From the NCBI RefSeq assembly GCF_000374565.1, contig NZ_KB894691.1, positions 128,391-192,390 on the forward strand: a DNA stretch of 64,000 nucleotides. The letters run 5' to 3'. This document shows, one piece after another, positions 25,522-36,178 of the stretch. Made by a program: the position numbers and the translations under genes. Positions within the stretch are counted from its first letter, which is position 1. Each line of letters opens with the position of its first letter. Below the pieces are notes generated by a model. It searched no databases and was not told the DNA's origin. It worked only from the letters and a program-made list of their open reading frames with translations. The DNA comes from Siminovitchia fordii DSM 16014 = CIP 108821 (GTDB taxonomy: Bacteria > Bacillota > Bacilli > Bacillales > Bacillaceae_C).

Positions 25522-26595
25522 TTATTTTTCCAACTCATGAAGGACTTTTTCTGCAATACTATGATAAACTTGTCCAACTTTATGCGATTCATCATAAATG
25601 GACGGGGCAAAGTCATCTTCATTCCAGTCAGGCTGCTGCAGCGGCAGCTTCCCTAGCAACTCCGTACGAAGCTCTTCCGCAAGTTTTTCTCCTCCACCTT
25701 GACCAAAAACGTATTCTTTTTCACCTGTCAGTTTGCTTTCAAAATAGGACATATTTTCAACTACACCTAAGATTTCATGGTTTGTACGAAGTGCCATTGC
25801 TCCTGCACGGGCTGCAACAAAAGCAGCAGTAGGATGCGGTGTCGTCACGATAATTTCTTTCGTACTCGGCAACATGGTATGGACATCAAGCGCCACATCC
25901 CCTGTTCCCGGAGGGAGGTCAAGCAGCAGGTAATCCAAGTCTCCCCATTCCACTTCCGTAAAGAAGTTGTTAAGCATTTTTCCAAGCATCGGGCCACGCC
26001 ATATCACCGGAGCATTGTCTTCCACGAAGAAAGCCATGGAAATGACCTTCACGCCAAACCGATCCACTGGAAGGATCTTTTTCCCTCTGACAACCGGACG
26101 CTCTGTAATTCCCATCATATCCGGAACACTAAATCCGTATATATCCGCATCAACAAGGCCGACCTTTTTGCCCAGACGTGCCAGCGCAACAGCCAAGTTG
26201 ACGGAGACGGTTGATTTTCCAACGCCGCCTTTTCCGCTTGCAATCGCAATGAACGTTGTTTTACTGTCAGGTGAAAGCAGACCCCCTGCCGTTTCATCAG
26301 GCAGATCGCCTGCTGCGCGGTGTTTCTCCAACTCTTCTTCCGGCAGCTCTGTGAATCGGATTCCAACCGTAGCAGCACCAGCCTCTTTTAAAAGCTGAAC
26401 GATTTGAGATTGGAGTTGCATCTGTTCCGGAGTTCCTGTCTTGGCCAGTGCAACTTTTACACTGACATGTTCCTTCTCCTCTTTGACCTTCACCTCTGTA
26501 ATCCCATTTGTTTCCTCTAACTTCTTATGTAAAAGCGGATCTTTTAATTCTTTCAGAATGTCGAACGCCTGTTGTTCAGTAACCAATTTTTGCAC
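25522..26595 (-). CDS. salA: Mrp/NBP35-family ATPase SalA
   Basis: P-loop regulator of the Mrp family; in B. subtilis SalA controls scoC expression and thereby exoproteases. The 357-residue protein has a MIP18-like N-terminal domain (1-95), a deviant Walker A 'SGKGGVGKST' (about 118-127), 'VDADIYGFSVPDMMG', and 'LLLDLPPGTGD'. The CxxC pair that holds the Fe-S cluster in classical Mrp/ApbC is replaced by 'MSYFESKLTGEKEYVFG', which favours SalA over an Fe-S carrier. Lies between gerD and cwlD as expected. Confidence 0.93.
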   Translation of the reverse strand: MQKLVTEQQAFDILKELKDPLLHKKLEETNGITEVKVKEEKEHVSVKVALAKTGTPEQMQLQSQIVQLLKEAGAATVGIRFTELPEEELEKHRAAGDLPDETAGGLLSPDSKTTFIAIASGKGGVGKSTVSVNLAVALARLGKKVGLVDADIYGFSVPDMMGITERPVVRGKKILPVDRFGVKVISMAFFVEDNAPVIWRGPMLGKMLNNFFTEVEWGDLDYLLLDLPPGTGDVALDVHTMLPSTKEIIVTTPHPTAAFVAARAGAMALRTNHEILGVVENMSYFESKLTGEKEYVFGQGGGEKLAEELRTELLGKLPLQQPDWNEDDFAPSIYDESHKVGQVYHSIAEKVLHELEK

Positions 26596-26724
26596 CGTCC
26601 TTTTATCGATTTGAACTTAAGTTTCAGTATAACATATTCAAGTTATTTTCTATGAAAAGACGCTCCGTTAAGACAGATGAGGAGGGCCTTTCAGAAAGTT
26701 CTTGTTCAGCGAAGGCCATTCCCC

Positions 26725-27435
26725 TTAGTCTTTTAATGTTTCCTTTGTAAAATACCTCATGATTCCCCGATAGATGGCCGCAGCCACTTTATCCTGATAG
26801 TTGTCCTCCATTAAAGATGCCCGCTCACCCGGATTCGATAGAAAGCCGATTTCAACCAAGGCTCCGGGCTTCTTAGAGTGCTTAATCAAATAGATATTGT
26901 TGATAATTTTTTCTTTACGATCCGTGTTCTCAAGACTTGTAATCAGTTCTTCTTGGATCAATTTGGCTGCCCGTTTATTTTCAGCCAAATGGGGCGAATA
27001 GAAGGTCTGCGCGCCTCTCCATCTTGGGGAAGGGATAGAATTTAAATGGATGCTAATAAATAAGTCCGCTTCAGATTCATTGACCAATTCCAGCCGCTTC
27101 TTCAAATCGGCTGTTTTCCTCCTGCTGAGCCCCTTGGTCTCCGGATCCGCCAGGTCAGTGTCAGCTTCCCTTGTCATCAGAACTAGTGCTCCTTGACTCT
27201 GCAGGTAATCCCGCAGTTTAAATGCCACTTCCAGGGCGATTTCTTTCTCGAGCGCTTCACTGTCACCCGCTCCTCCGTCCGGGCCGCCATGTCCCGGATC
27301 CAAGTATATAATTTTCCCTGTCAATGGCAGGTTCCATGTATCAAATGAATCCCGTGGAATGAATTGGTATTGTACAATTAAAAATATAAGTGTCGTACCG
27401 ATGATGAAAAAAGTGACTTTTGTCTTTTTTCGCAT
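26725..27435 (-). CDS. cwlD: N-acetylmuramoyl-L-alanine amidase CwlD
   Basis: Sporulation amidase that works with PdaA to make muramic-delta-lactam in spore cortex. An N-terminal anchor (VTFFIIGTTLIFLIVQYQF) precedes an Amidase_3 domain with zinc ligands in DPGHGGPDGG (His), 'LEKEIALEVA' (Glu), 'FISIHLNS' (His) and the catalytic 'LVEIGFLSN' (Glu). 236 residues, normal length. In B. subtilis rpsI lies a short way upstream; here it does not. Confidence 0.95.
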   Translation of the reverse strand: MRKKTKVTFFIIGTTLIFLIVQYQFIPRDSFDTWNLPLTGKIIYLDPGHGGPDGGAGDSEALEKEIALEVAFKLRDYLQSQGALVLMTREADTDLADPETKGLSRRKTADLKKRLELVNESEADLFISIHLNSIPSPRWRGAQTFYSPHLAENKRAAKLIQEELITSLENTDRKEKIINNIYLIKHSKKPGALVEIGFLSNPGERASLMEDNYQDKVAAAIYRGIMRYFTKETLKD

Positions 27436-27587
27436 GCGATCTTCCCCTTTGCAATGCTTTCCTCACAATAGCATATGGGACAAGATGTTTATTTAGAACA
27501 AAATGAGCCCGCACACGGGTAAGAAATCTGGTCTGTATAACAGGTATTTAACTGTAAGTTTTTCCACATATTTATCCGAGTACCTAA

Positions 27588-27621
27588 AAAAGGAAAGTGC
27601 ATCAATGCGCACTTTCCTTTT
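27588..27621 (-). terminator. Terminator of the PAS-GGDEF-EAL gene
   Basis: AAAAGGAAAGTGC (27588-27600) and GCACTTTCCTTTT (27609-27621) form a perfect stem overlapping the stop codon; T-rich on the minus strand. Confidence 0.85.
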
Positions 27622-29776
27622 AAAAAACTTCCTGCGGGAACAACAAATTTGAATTACGGAAATAATCTTCAAACAGATCTTTGGATACCGGCTTGCTGAA
27701 CAGATATCCTTGCCCCTGAATACACCCGCCGCTGTTCAGAAGTTCAAGTTGTTCCGTACTTTCAACCCCTTCAGCGATCACATTGATATCCAATGTTTCA
27801 GCAAGTGTTAAAATGGCATTGACAATCGCTTTGCTTTCAACGTTTTTATGGACATCCCTTATAAAAGAAGAGTCAATTTTTATCGTATCAACAGGCAGAT
27901 GTTTAACATAGCTGAAGGTACTATAGCCGGTGCCGAAATCATCTACGGAAATTTGAACACCAAAACCCCTGATTTCCTCCAATATGGATGCGGCGTTTTC
28001 AAGGTCCGCAAAGACGGTTTCGGTTACCTCAAGTTCCAGCCATTTCGGATCAAGCCCCGTTTCATTTAACACTTCAATCACCTGCTGAAGCATGTCCGCT
28101 TGTTCAAGTTGGCGAACTGAAACATTTACTGATACAGCGACATGCGGGTAACCCATTTCCTGCCATCTTTTATTCTGTTTGCAGGCTTCACGCAGCACCC
28201 ACTCTCCGATCGGAATGACTAAGCCTGTTTCCTCCGCAATCGGAATGAATTTATTTGGCGGTATTCTCCCCAGGTCCGGATGATTCCAGCGGACAAGTGC
28301 TTCCATACCAACTAACGTCCTTTTGGAGAAGTCAATCTTTGGCTGGTAATCCAAATAAAATTGCTCAAGCTCCATGGCCTTTCTTAGTTCATTTTCCAGC
28401 AAAATCCGCTCTAAAGATTTTTCTTCCATATCAGCGTTAAAGAGCGCATAGCCGCTTCTTCCCCGTTCTTTCACCGCGTAAAGAGCGGTGTCGGCCCGTT
28501 TTAATAATTCATCGGGGTTCTTTCCATGATCGGGGTATATCGCGACCCCTATGCTGGATGAAAGGAAAATTTCTTTTCCCGGAATGTGAACCGCCCCCTC
28601 AAAGCCCTTTTGAACTCTTTCCGCCAACGATTTTACATCCGCTTCATTTTCGATATTATCAAGAAGAACCGTAAACTCATCCCCACCGATTCTTGAGACG
28701 AAGTCTGTTGAACGAAGTGATTGTTTGATGCGGTTTGCCGCTTCTATGAGAATAAAATCGCCGGTATCGTGACCCAAAGAATCATTCACATATTTAAAGC
28801 GGTCCAAATCAATAAACATGACCGCCACTTTTGAAGACCCTTTTACCTTTGCAATCCTTTTTTGCAGCTCATTCATAAATAATCTCCGGTTTGGCAGGTC
28901 AGTCAGCGTGTCGTGAAACGCAAGATGATATATTTTCTGCTCCGATTTTTTCCGTTCTGTTATATCCCTTGTGACAAGCATTACCTTTCTTACATCGCCC
29001 ATATCGTTTAAGATAGAATTCATCTTGGCCTCTGCATAAATATACTTACCGGATTTTGTCCTTAAATGAAACTCAAGCTGGGAAGCGACCTTCTTCTTTT
29101 CCCAAAGCTGTTCTATTTCTTCTTTCAGTGCATTCCGGCTATCTTCATGAATCAAATCAAAGATGGTTCCCTTTTTGATCTCTGCCGCCCCATACCTCAG
29201 CAACGGTTCGTGTGATGGTGATACGTACAGGAAGTTCCCTCCTGCATCTACGGTTGAGATAAGGTCAGAGGAGTTTTCCGTAATGAGGCGGTATCTTTCT
29301 TCACTTTTTCTGATTTTCTCTTCCATTTCCTTCCGTGAAGTGATATCATTCCGAATCGCGATATAACGGTATGGTTTTCCTTTTTCATTTAAAAAAGGGA
29401 CAATCGTCGTATCCACCCAATATAATGAACCATCCTTTGCCTTGTTGCGGATTTCTCCTTTCCAGACATGTCCATTGCCAATTGACGCCCACATATCCTT
29501 GAAAAAGCTCTTTGGGTGATAATGGGAATTTAGAATCCGGTGATCTTGCCCGATCAATTCAACGCGACTGTATTTGGATATTTTACAAAATAAATCGTTG
29601 ACATAAAGTATTTTTCCCCGCTGATCTGTGATCGCAACAATCGAAGATTGATCCAATGCATACTTGATATCGGCCAGTTCTTTCAGAACTTGCTCCAAAT
29701 CCGTCTGATCGGACAATTCATAGTCATGAAGATGAAGCTTCGACACTTCTTCCACCGTCCTGTCTGCTTTTCCCAT
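27620..29776 (-). CDS. PAS-PAS-GGDEF-EAL cyclic-di-GMP turnover protein
   Basis: Cytosolic two-headed c-di-GMP enzyme (718 residues). Two PAS/PAC sensor modules (about 45-155 and 165-280; '[12 protein letters not shown]'-like junction) lead into a GGDEF domain with intact RIGGDEF active loop and inhibitory site RSTD five residues upstream. The EAL domain is also intact ('[10 protein letters not shown]', 'VTETVF', '[13 protein letters not shown]', 'IKID', 'AEGVES'). Both synthesis and hydrolysis could work; PAS signals may choose. ATG 29776 follows GGAGGAGAAAG; the upstream ATG lies in the ribosome site. Related to B. subtilis DgcW (YkoW). Confidence 0.93.
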   Translation of the reverse strand: MGKADRTVEEVSKLHLHDYELSDQTDLEQVLKELADIKYALDQSSIVAITDQRGKILYVNDLFCKISKYSRVELIGQDHRILNSHYHPKSFFKDMWASIGNGHVWKGEIRNKAKDGSLYWVDTTIVPFLNEKGKPYRYIAIRNDITSRKEMEEKIRKSEERYRLITENSSDLISTVDAGGNFLYVSPSHEPLLRYGAAEIKKGTIFDLIHEDSRNALKEEIEQLWEKKKVASQLEFHLRTKSGKYIYAEAKMNSILNDMGDVRKVMLVTRDITERKKSEQKIYHLAFHDTLTDLPNRRLFMNELQKRIAKVKGSSKVAVMFIDLDRFKYVNDSLGHDTGDFILIEAANRIKQSLRSTDFVSRIGGDEFTVLLDNIENEADVKSLAERVQKGFEGAVHIPGKEIFLSSSIGVAIYPDHGKNPDELLKRADTALYAVKERGRSGYALFNADMEEKSLERILLENELRKAMELEQFYLDYQPKIDFSKRTLVGMEALVRWNHPDLGRIPPNKFIPIAEETGLVIPIGEWVLREACKQNKRWQEMGYPHVAVSVNVSVRQLEQADMLQQVIEVLNETGLDPKWLELEVTETVFADLENAASILEEIRGFGVQISVDDFGTGYSTFSYVKHLPVDTIKIDSSFIRDVHKNVESKAIVNAILTLAETLDINVIAEGVESTEQLELLNSGGCIQGQGYLFSKPVSKDLFEDYFRNSNLLFPQEVF

Positions 29777-29974
29777 ATCTTTCTCCTCCATACCTACTAA
29801 AAATGACTAAATCTCTATATAAAACTCCTTAATTTTCTATTTTTACATTACTTCTATCATAGCACGATAGGAGGATGCCAGATACTTTTTCCTAGTCCCT
29901 TGAGATAAAAATGAAAGCTCCTTTCACAATCTCGTCAAATAAGGAAAAGGCCAGAAACACAATGCCCTGACCAG

Positions 29975-30718
29975 TTATACCTGTTTTTTTAATGCCCACG
30001 CAAAGGCCTGCTTTTCCTTGGATATATGAACAATTGGATTCTCTTGAAAATAAGTTCTTGGCAAAAATGACACCATCGTATTATGATGAATAAAAAAATC
30101 TGCGGCACAGATACGCCAGCGATCATGGTGAATATCTCCACGATATAGATGTTTTCCCTGTTTTGTAAAAAAGCAATACCGTTCATAAAGGAAAAACTCC
30201 AAAGTACCTCTGGCTGGTATGAAAAATTCAGATTTAGGCTTGTAACTGATAGAAAAACTTTCGTCCCGACAACCAGGGTGTTTCCTTCGACTTTTAAAAT
30301 GAATTTTATCCTCTTCGTGATTCAGGTTCATGGATGCATGCTTGTAAGGGAGCAGTGCAGAAGTCTTCGCCCCAAGGACAACAGGCCAACTGTCCGCATC
30401 CAGACTCAGAAAATAAATACCGGGCGTCCCTTTGTACGATACATAGACACGGACATTTAACTCCAAAAAGGAATGCAGAAACGGGATAGGCGGAAGTCCT
30501 CTCACCCTTGACCGGGAAGCAAGAAAAGGAGTAAGGCCAAGCCATGAAGTACCGTCGAATTGATCAATTTCAAGTTCGCTTGGCACATATTCCCTTAGTG
30601 CCTCAACCGGGACCCTCCAATGGCTGAACAATAGATGATGCCATTCTTGCGTCATAATCCAGGGCCTCCGAGGTACAGGAAACGGACGGTGCGATGTCTC
30701 TGAAAACTCCTTATGCAT
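29975..30718 (-). CDS. YqjF-like DUF2071 protein
   Basis: 247-residue protein of the DUF2071 (YqjF) family, recognisable by 'QEWHHLLFSHWRVP', 'WLGLTPFLASRSRVRGLPP' and 'YVSYKGTPGIYFLSLDADS'. The fold is acetoacetate-decarboxylase-like, function unknown. AAGGAGC precedes ATG 30718. It is monocistronic between the c-di-GMP gene and the glutamine transporter. Confidence 0.88.
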   Translation of the reverse strand: MHKEFSETSHRPFPVPRRPWIMTQEWHHLLFSHWRVPVEALREYVPSELEIDQFDGTSWLGLTPFLASRSRVRGLPPIPFLHSFLELNVRVYVSYKGTPGIYFLSLDADSWPVVLGAKTSALLPYKHASMNLNHEEDKIHFKSRRKHPGCRDESFSISYKPKSEFFIPARGTLEFFLYERYCFFTKQGKHLYRGDIHHDRWRICAADFFIHHNTMVSFLPRTYFQENPIVHISKEKQAFAWALKKQV

Positions 30719-30802
30719 AACAAAAAGCTCCTTCCGTTCAAACTTTTCCTTATTTATTCCCCTTCATCAGTTTCTTAAGCGGGATCATAAGAAATGGAAC
30801 GG

Positions 30803-30818
30803 AAAAGCAGGAGCTTTT
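30803..30818 (-). terminator. Short hairpin after glnQ
   Basis: On the minus strand AAAAGC-TCCT-GCTTTT lies immediately after the glnQ stop codon and is followed by CC rather than T run; weak terminator. Confidence 0.45.
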
Positions 30819-30819
30819 C

Positions 30820-31542
30820 TTACAACACTTTATTCAAAAACGCTTTGGTTCTATCTGATTTGGGTTCCGTAAAAATTTGAGACGGGACATCCGCTTCCAC
30901 AATGACGCCCCCGTCCATAAATATGACGCGGTCAGCCACTTCCCGTGCGAATCCCATTTCATGGGTGACAACAACCATTGTCATGCCTTCAAGTGCCAGC
31001 TGTTTCATGACTTCAAGCACCTCTCCGACAAGCTCGGGGTCAAGGGCCGAAGTCGGTTCATCGAATAGCATGACTTTTGGCTGCATTGCAAGCGCACGGG
31101 CAATCGCCACACGCTGCTGCTGTCCCCCTGACAATTGCCTTGGATAGCTGTTTGCCTTATCGGAAAGACCTACTTTTTTCAACAGTTCAACCGCAAGGGC
31201 TTTTGCTTCCTCATTATTTATTTTTCGTATTTTTTTAGGGGCCAGAGTAATGTTTTCCAAAACCGTCTTATGAGGAAACAAATTAAACTGCTGAAAAACC
31301 ATTCCTACTTCCGTGCGCACCGTATTGATATCCGTTTTTCGATCATTCAAATGATGGCCATTGATCACAATATCCCCGTCTGTCATTTCTTCCAGCATGT
31401 TCAAGCAGCGGAGGAAAGTACTTTTTCCTGAGCCGCTCGGCCCGATGACGCAGACGACTTCCTGCGGATCAATTTCACATGTTATTCCTTTCAACACCTC
31501 AAGATCGCCGAATTTTTTATGCAGATTGTTAACTTGTATCAT
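30820..31542 (-). CDS. glnQ: Polar amino acid (glutamine-type) ABC transporter ATPase
   Basis: ATPase of a PAAT-family importer. 240 residues with Walker [11 protein letters not shown]-loop '[11 protein letters not shown]', signature LSGGQQQR, Walker B '[14 protein letters not shown]' and '[17 protein letters not shown]'. It starts 4 bases inside the permease gene (ATGA-type overlap), so the two are coupled. The symbol is by family; glutamine, cystine or arginine are all possible substrates. Confidence 0.9.
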   Translation of the reverse strand: MIQVNNLHKKFGDLEVLKGITCEIDPQEVVCVIGPSGSGKSTFLRCLNMLEEMTDGDIVINGHHLNDRKTDINTVRTEVGMVFQQFNLFPHKTVLENITLAPKKIRKINNEEAKALAVELLKKVGLSDKANSYPRQLSGGQQQRVAIARALAMQPKVMLFDEPTSALDPELVGEVLEVMKQLALEGMTMVVVTHEMGFAREVADRVIFMDGGVIVEADVPSQIFTEPKSDRTKAFLNKVL

Positions 31543-32201
31543 TCTGTTTCCAACCTTCTTTCAAAAAAGCGTAAAACCATTGATAAACTGAAGGTAATGA
31601 CTAAATAAAAGAGAGCTACCGTCGTATATATTTCCACTGCATTAAAATGGTTGGCTGCAATCAAACGTCCTTGGAAAATCAGTTCGGGTACGAGAATGAC
31701 AGACAATAAAGACGTATCCTTGATGCTGATAATAAATTGGTTTCCAAGCGGCGGGATCATCCGTTTAAATGCCTGCGGCCAAATGATATGTAGCATCGTC
31801 TGCTGATGATTCAGTCCTAGAGACCGCCCGGCCTCCATCTGGCCTTTATCGATCGATTGGACGGCTCCACGGACAATCTCCGCTATGTATGCTCCCGAAT
31901 TGACTGCGATTACAATAATCCCCGCGGTAATGGAATCCAAATTTTTCCCGATAATTAAAGGAAGGGCAAAGAAAATCCAAATTGCCTGAACCAGTACGGG
32001 AGTTCCGCGGATTATCTCCACGTACACGGTAGAGATAAAGTAAAAAACCTTATTCTTGGCCACTCTTCCTATGCCGAAGAGAGCCCCCAAAGCAAAACCG
32101 ATTAAAAGTCCGACAATTGAAATGAGCAGCGTGTAATACAATCCTTTTGTCAAATCCGGCAGGAACTCGATGACTCCTGCCCAATCAAATCTACCAATCA
32201 T
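31539..32201 (-). CDS. glnP: Polar amino acid ABC transporter permease
   Basis: About 220 residues, five membrane helices, with the EAA loop '[20 protein letters not shown]' that docks the ATPase. ATG 32201 ([15 protein letters not shown]) follows AGAGGTGAAG and is preferred to the longer frame at 32255. The amphipathic '[21 protein letters not shown]' start is typical of the HisM/GlnP family. Confidence 0.92.
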   Translation of the reverse strand: MIGRFDWAGVIEFLPDLTKGLYYTLLISIVGLLIGFALGALFGIGRVAKNKVFYFISTVYVEIIRGTPVLVQAIWIFFALPLIIGKNLDSITAGIIVIAVNSGAYIAEIVRGAVQSIDKGQMEAGRSLGLNHQQTMLHIIWPQAFKRMIPPLGNQFIISIKDTSLLSVILVPELIFQGRLIAANHFNAVEIYTTVALFYLVITFSLSMVLRFFERRLETE

Positions 32202-32224
32202 CACTTCACCTCTTAATAGAAAAG

Positions 32225-32430
32225 CGTAAGACACACAGCCTTGGGACAAGCACAAATTAAATCAAGACGTGGGAGGCCTTAAGCCACCGCAGAAAAGAAG
32301 CAGAAGATTTTACTCACGTCAAGCGAAACATCCTGAATGTGCTTTCTAGCTGCCTTGTAACCATGAGCCGATGTGCCTGCCGACTTAAAGCGTCACGTCT
32401 TGGCGCCGTCGGAGCTGGACATAACACAAA
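32225..32430. repeat. Decayed palindromic repeat between binding protein and permease genes
   Basis: Contains 'CCTTGGGACAAGCAC', 'GACGTGGGAGGCCTTAAGCC' and, near its end, the complement 'GCGTCACGTCTTGGCGCC' followed by 'GTCGGAGCTGGACATAAC'. It is the same unit layout as the 11.0 kb block, here inserted inside an operon. Confidence 0.55.
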
Positions 32431-32476
32431 AGAACTCAAAAGAAAACTTGGTTTTACGTTCTTTACTTCTATGAGT

Positions 32477-32510
32477 AAAAGGGTGTAACAATAGCAGTTA
32501 CACCCTTTTT
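32477..32510 (-). terminator. Hairpin after the binding-protein gene (partial terminator)
   Basis: AAAAGGGTGTAAC (32477-32489) and GTTACACCCTTTT (32497-32509) are perfectly complementary with T run on the minus strand. It lies inside the transporter operon and should reduce read-through into permease and ATPase. Confidence 0.85.
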
Positions 32511-32526
32511 ACTGCAGAATCACGTC

Positions 32527-33354
32527 TTATTCAGGTTTTTCGCCAAACCACTTTTCATAGATTTCATCATATTTTCCACTCTCTTTTAATGAAGCCAAAG
32601 CTTCGTTGACCTTGCTTACAAGTTCGTCCTGCCCTTTAGCGAAGGCAATTCCGTATTGCTCAGCTTGATACAGATCTCCAACCATCTTTAGGCTGTCTTC
32701 CCCTTTGGTCCGGATATAATAAGCTACATTGGGAGAGTCATAGAGAATTGCATCGGCACTGCCATTTTCAACAGCCAAATACGCTTGGTCCAATTGTTCG
32801 AACTGGCTGGCTTTCGCTCCCTCGATATTCTTTTTTATATAATCCGCACTTGTAGACCCGAGCCTTGTTGCAACCGTTTTCTCTTTTAAATCTTCTATTC
32901 CGTTAATATCTTTATTATCAACGGCAACACCGATCCTGAGGCCTGCATCGTAATACGGGTCACTGAAATCAACTGTTTTCTTACGTTCATCCGTAATAGT
33001 GATGCCGGCAATGGCAATATCAAAAGATCCCGTCTGCAAACCTGGGATGATTCCGTCAAAATTTGTTGTCTCCAGCTTGACTTCAAAACCGACTTCATCA
33101 GCGATTGCATTGATCAAGTCGATATCAAATCCGACATATTCTCCATCTTCTTTAAACTCAAAAGGTACGAAAGAGGTGTCACTTGCAACCGTATATGTAT
33201 CTTTCAAACCGCCATCTCCGCTTTTTTCACTTTCCTTGTCGGCGTTGTCTGAACCTCCGCTTGTGCTTTCAGACCCTCCACCGCCGCATGCGGCTAGGAC
33301 AAACATCATAGCAATCAACAAAATTCCCCAGAGACTTCTTTTCTTTATTTCCAT
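32527..33354 (-). CDS. glnH: Polar amino acid ABC transporter substrate-binding lipoprotein
   Basis: Receptor of the importer. MEIKKRSLWGILLIA start at 33354 after AAGGGGGAG (a longer frame reaches 33393), with lipobox VLAAC. A Gly/Ser linker, then a PBP type 2 domain with 'TVASDTSFVPFEFKEDGEYVG'-like N-lobe opening and 'FDIAIAGITITDERKKTVDF' follow. 275 residues. Glutamine or another polar amino acid is the likely ligand. Confidence 0.9.
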   Translation of the reverse strand: MEIKKRSLWGILLIAMMFVLAACGGGGSESTSGGSDNADKESEKSGDGGLKDTYTVASDTSFVPFEFKEDGEYVGFDIDLINAIADEVGFEVKLETTNFDGIIPGLQTGSFDIAIAGITITDERKKTVDFSDPYYDAGLRIGVAVDNKDINGIEDLKEKTVATRLGSTSADYIKKNIEGAKASQFEQLDQAYLAVENGSADAILYDSPNVAYYIRTKGEDSLKMVGDLYQAEQYGIAFAKGQDELVSKVNEALASLKESGKYDEIYEKWFGEKPE

Positions 33355-33575
33355 GACCGTACTCCCCCTTTTCCGTCTTGTAAGTGTTTTCATGATTATG
33401 CTAACTATATCAAAGTTTATCTTTTTAGAAAAGTGCCTATATTTCTCAAATTATAGTATTATCTGTCTTATGAGGCAGTTCGTGGCACTTTAGGGCTATA
33501 TTGCTTGCTCTTTTTCCGAAATGCGGCTTGGAAAGTGCCTATGGAAGCTAAAAAATTGTTCAATAGATATATTAA

Positions 33576-33609
33576 AAACCGTAGAGAAAACATCGTTCCT
33601 CTACGGTTT
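33576..33609 (-). terminator. Terminator of the deoxyribose-salvage operon
   Basis: AAACCGTAGAG (33576-33586) and CTCTACGGTTT (33599-33609) pair perfectly; on the minus strand T-rich sequence follows. It closes the seven-gene operon starting at 41087. Confidence 0.88.
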
Positions 33610-33622
33610 CTAATAGGCACCA

Positions 33623-34267
33623 TTAATACTTTTGGCCATACGTTTGAAATTTCTCTTCCATATGCATCATCTCTTCATCCTCTAATATTACAGGGTCCCC
33701 TATCGATTTGGCACGATAGTATACTTCGGCGCAAAATTCAATTTCCTCCGCAATATTAAAAGCATTTTTAATATCATGTGCTCCGGTCAATAAGCCATGG
33801 TTTGCCAAAAGAACCGCTTTTCTGTTATCCATTGCTTTAAAGGCATTCTCTGCCAGTTCTTTTGTTCCAAAACTCGCGTATTCGGCACACCTGACATTTT
33901 TTCCAGCATAAGCCACAAGATATGACACTGCCGGAAGACTCCATCTCAGTGCTGAAAGAGTTTTGGCAAACACAGAATGTGTATGTACAACAGCATTTAT
34001 ATCTGTACGCTTTCTGTAAAAGATCGAATGCATCTCTAACTCACTTGACGGCGTTCGTTGACTATCAACGATCCGATTCTCCAGGTCAAGAACCACAACA
34101 TCTTCAGGCCTCATTGTGTCATACTCGATTCCACTGGGACTAATAGCCATCAATTGCTTCTGTCGATTAAAGATACTGATGTTACCCCCTGTACCTTTTG
34201 TTAGACCGCTGGATAACAGTCTGTTACAGTATTCGACGATGTCCCGCCTCTCTTGTTCCATAATCAA
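33623..34267 (-). CDS. drdA: Class II aldolase (DrdA / fuculose-phosphate aldolase family)
   Basis: Zinc aldolase expected to split 5-deoxyribulose-1-phosphate (or methylthioribulose-1-phosphate) into DHAP and an aldehyde. 'TKGTGGNISI' is the phosphate loop, 'SSELEMH' holds the catalytic Glu, and HTHS plus 'LLANHGLL' hold the zinc histidines. A longer frame goes to 34288, but AGGGAGG is eight bases before TTG 34267 (ATG 34261 also possible). It is last in the operon after the DeoR gene. L-fuculose-phosphate aldolase is the alternative name; context favours the salvage role. Confidence 0.82.
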   Translation of the reverse strand: MIMEQERRDIVEYCNRLLSSGLTKGTGGNISIFNRQKQLMAISPSGIEYDTMRPEDVVVLDLENRIVDSQRTPSSELEMHSIFYRKRTDINAVVHTHSVFAKTLSALRWSLPAVSYLVAYAGKNVRCAEYASFGTKELAENAFKAMDNRKAVLLANHGLLTGAHDIKNAFNIAEEIEFCAEVYYRAKSIGDPVILEDEEMMHMEEKFQTYGQKY

Positions 34268-34292
34268 TTGGGCGGCCTCCCTATACAAGTAT

Positions 34293-35093
34293 TTAATTGG
34301 ATTGTTTTGCTATGATTACGTTTGTACCATTTTCCCGGTATTGTTCTAGGCATTTTTGCTGCTCCTCGTTAAAAGGAACGACTTCATCCGTAATTAACGT
34401 ATTTACACTTTCTGCTGGGCAAATTTTAAAGAAAGCAATTGTATTTATTTTAGTATGGTCCGCCAATAAATATAGATAGGTGGAGCGCATAATAATGGCT
34501 TGCTTCGCTTCTCCTTCATCAATGAGGCTGTCTGTAACTCCATCATTAAAATTTAAAGATTTGCAGGAGATGAATGCCTTATCAATGTATATAGATTCCA
34601 AATACTTGGAGATTGAAGAGCCGAATACTGACAGGGATGTCCTTCTTAGAAACCCTCCGAGTAATATGATTGTTATATCCGGATCACTGGATAACTCAAC
34701 CGCTATATTGATATTGTTCGTAACTACCGTCACCTTTTTCTTGAATTTGATATGACGGCTTAATTCCAAAGCGGTTGTACTCGCATCAAAAGCAATGACA
34801 TCTCCATCTTCTATAAATTTTACAGCCTCCAAGGCAATGAATCTTTTCTCAAGACTATTTCTGCCTTTCCTCTCCTCAATGGATCCTTCATGTTCTTTTT
34901 CCCGGATTTCTTTCAACCGAACCCCGCCATAAACTTTTAATACTTTTCCTTCCTTCTCCAATTTATCTATATCCCTGCGAATAGTCATTTCTGAAACAGA
35001 GAATTTTTGACTTAAGTAGGATATCTCTGCATAATCTTTTGATTTTAATATGTTTACAATCTCGTCTCTGCGCGCACTAGGTAAAGTTACCAT
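34293..35093 (-). CDS. DeoR-family transcriptional regulator of the salvage operon
   Basis: 266 residues: N-terminal HTH ('SARRDEIVNILKSKDYAEIS', 'VSEMTIRRDIDKLEKEGK') and a C-terminal DeoRC sugar-phosphate sensor with the 'DGDVIAFDASTTALELSRHI' and 'VTVVTNNINIAVEL' motifs. Lies between isomerase and aldolase genes, so it is co-expressed with the pathway. It probably represses the operon until a phosphorylated deoxysugar binds. Candidate operators lie at 41218-41280. Confidence 0.92.
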   Translation of the reverse strand: MVTLPSARRDEIVNILKSKDYAEISYLSQKFSVSEMTIRRDIDKLEKEGKVLKVYGGVRLKEIREKEHEGSIEERKGRNSLEKRFIALEAVKFIEDGDVIAFDASTTALELSRHIKFKKKVTVVTNNINIAVELSSDPDITIILLGGFLRRTSLSVFGSSISKYLESIYIDKAFISCKSLNFNDGVTDSLIDEGEAKQAIIMRSTYLYLLADHTKINTIAFFKICPAESVNTLITDEVVPFNEEQQKCLEQYRENGTNVIIAKQSN

Positions 35094-35125
35094 TTTCTAT
35101 TGCTCATCCTATCTTGGTTAGATAA

Positions 35126-36178
35126 TCAATAAAAATCATTAAATATTTTTAGCAGGTTCTCCTTATAAGGAGCTCTCACAATTCCTTTTTCGGTGACAAT
35201 GGCAGTAATATTTTCCGCAGGAGTGACATCAAAAGCAGGATTATATACTTTACTGTCTTTTAATGCTGTCCACTTTCCAAATAAATTGATGACTTCTTCG
35301 GGATCCCGTTCCTCAATTGGAATATCTTTTCCCGATTTAGTTTTTAAATCAATAGTTGGAGTTGGCACTGCTACATAAAATGGAATATTATAATATTTGG
35401 CAAGAATCGAGACTCCTAATGTTCCCACTTTATTTGCTACATCTCCATTTGCAGCAACCCTGTCCGCACCAACAATAATGGCATCAATTTTATTTTGGGA
35501 CATTACTACACCTGCCATACTATCCGTAATTATTGTAACATCAATTCCGGCCTTTTGGAGTTCCAATGCTGTTAAGGTAGATCCTTGAAGTCTTGGCCGT
35601 GTTTCATCTGAATATACTTTAAAGTTCCATCCTTTTTCCTTAGCTAAATAGATGGGAGCCGTTGCTGTTCCATATTTAGTTGTAGCCAAAGAACCTGCAT
35701 TGCAATGTGTTAGAATTCCCATGCCATCCTCTAGTAAAGATAAAAGGTTTTCTCCAATTTTTCTATTGATTTCTTCATCTTCTTTATGAATGGCTTTCGC
35801 TTCTTTAAGCAGAGTCTCTTTAAGTGCAGCTACAGGTAAACCTTTATTTGTTTCTGCGATATTCTCCATTCGTTCAAGAGCCCAAAACAAGTTTACAGCT
35901 GTGGGTCTTGAAGTAGCCAATAGTTCGGATTTTTCCTTTAGGGTCTTCCGGAAATCCTCAAAAGAGGATTCAGGCGCATCTTTAATTCCCAGATATAACC
36001 CATAGGCAGCGGTTACGCCAATTGCAGGAGCTCCTCTGACCACCATTGTCCGAATGGCTTCCCAGACACCTTCCGTTGAATCATACTCTTTATATATGAT
36101 TTCATTGGGCAAAACTGTTTGATCTAAAAGAACAAGTTTATTATTTTTCCATTCAATCGTTAAAAGCTGATCACTCAT
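35126..36178 (-). CDS. drdI: MtnA/DrdI-type 5-deoxyribose(methylthioribose)-1-phosphate isomerase
   Basis: Aldose-ketose isomerase of the eIF2B-like family, 350 residues. '[19 protein letters not shown]' binds the sugar phosphate. The catalytic Cys lies in '[16 protein letters not shown]' and the catalytic Asp in '[18 protein letters not shown]'. It overlaps the kinase gene by 8 bases. In the MTR pathway mtnA is partnered by mtnB/W/X or D; none is here. A class II aldolase is instead, as in the 5-deoxyribose disposal cluster of B. thuringiensis and the DHAP shunt. Confidence 0.9.
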   Translation of the reverse strand: MSDQLLTIEWKNNKLVLLDQTVLPNEIIYKEYDSTEGVWEAIRTMVVRGAPAIGVTAAYGLYLGIKDAPESSFEDFRKTLKEKSELLATSRPTAVNLFWALERMENIAETNKGLPVAALKETLLKEAKAIHKEDEEINRKIGENLLSLLEDGMGILTHCNAGSLATTKYGTATAPIYLAKEKGWNFKVYSDETRPRLQGSTLTALELQKAGIDVTIITDSMAGVVMSQNKIDAIIVGADRVAANGDVANKVGTLGVSILAKYYNIPFYVAVPTPTIDLKTKSGKDIPIEERDPEEVINLFGKWTALKDSKVYNPAFDVTPAENITAIVTEKGIVRAPYKENLLKIFNDFY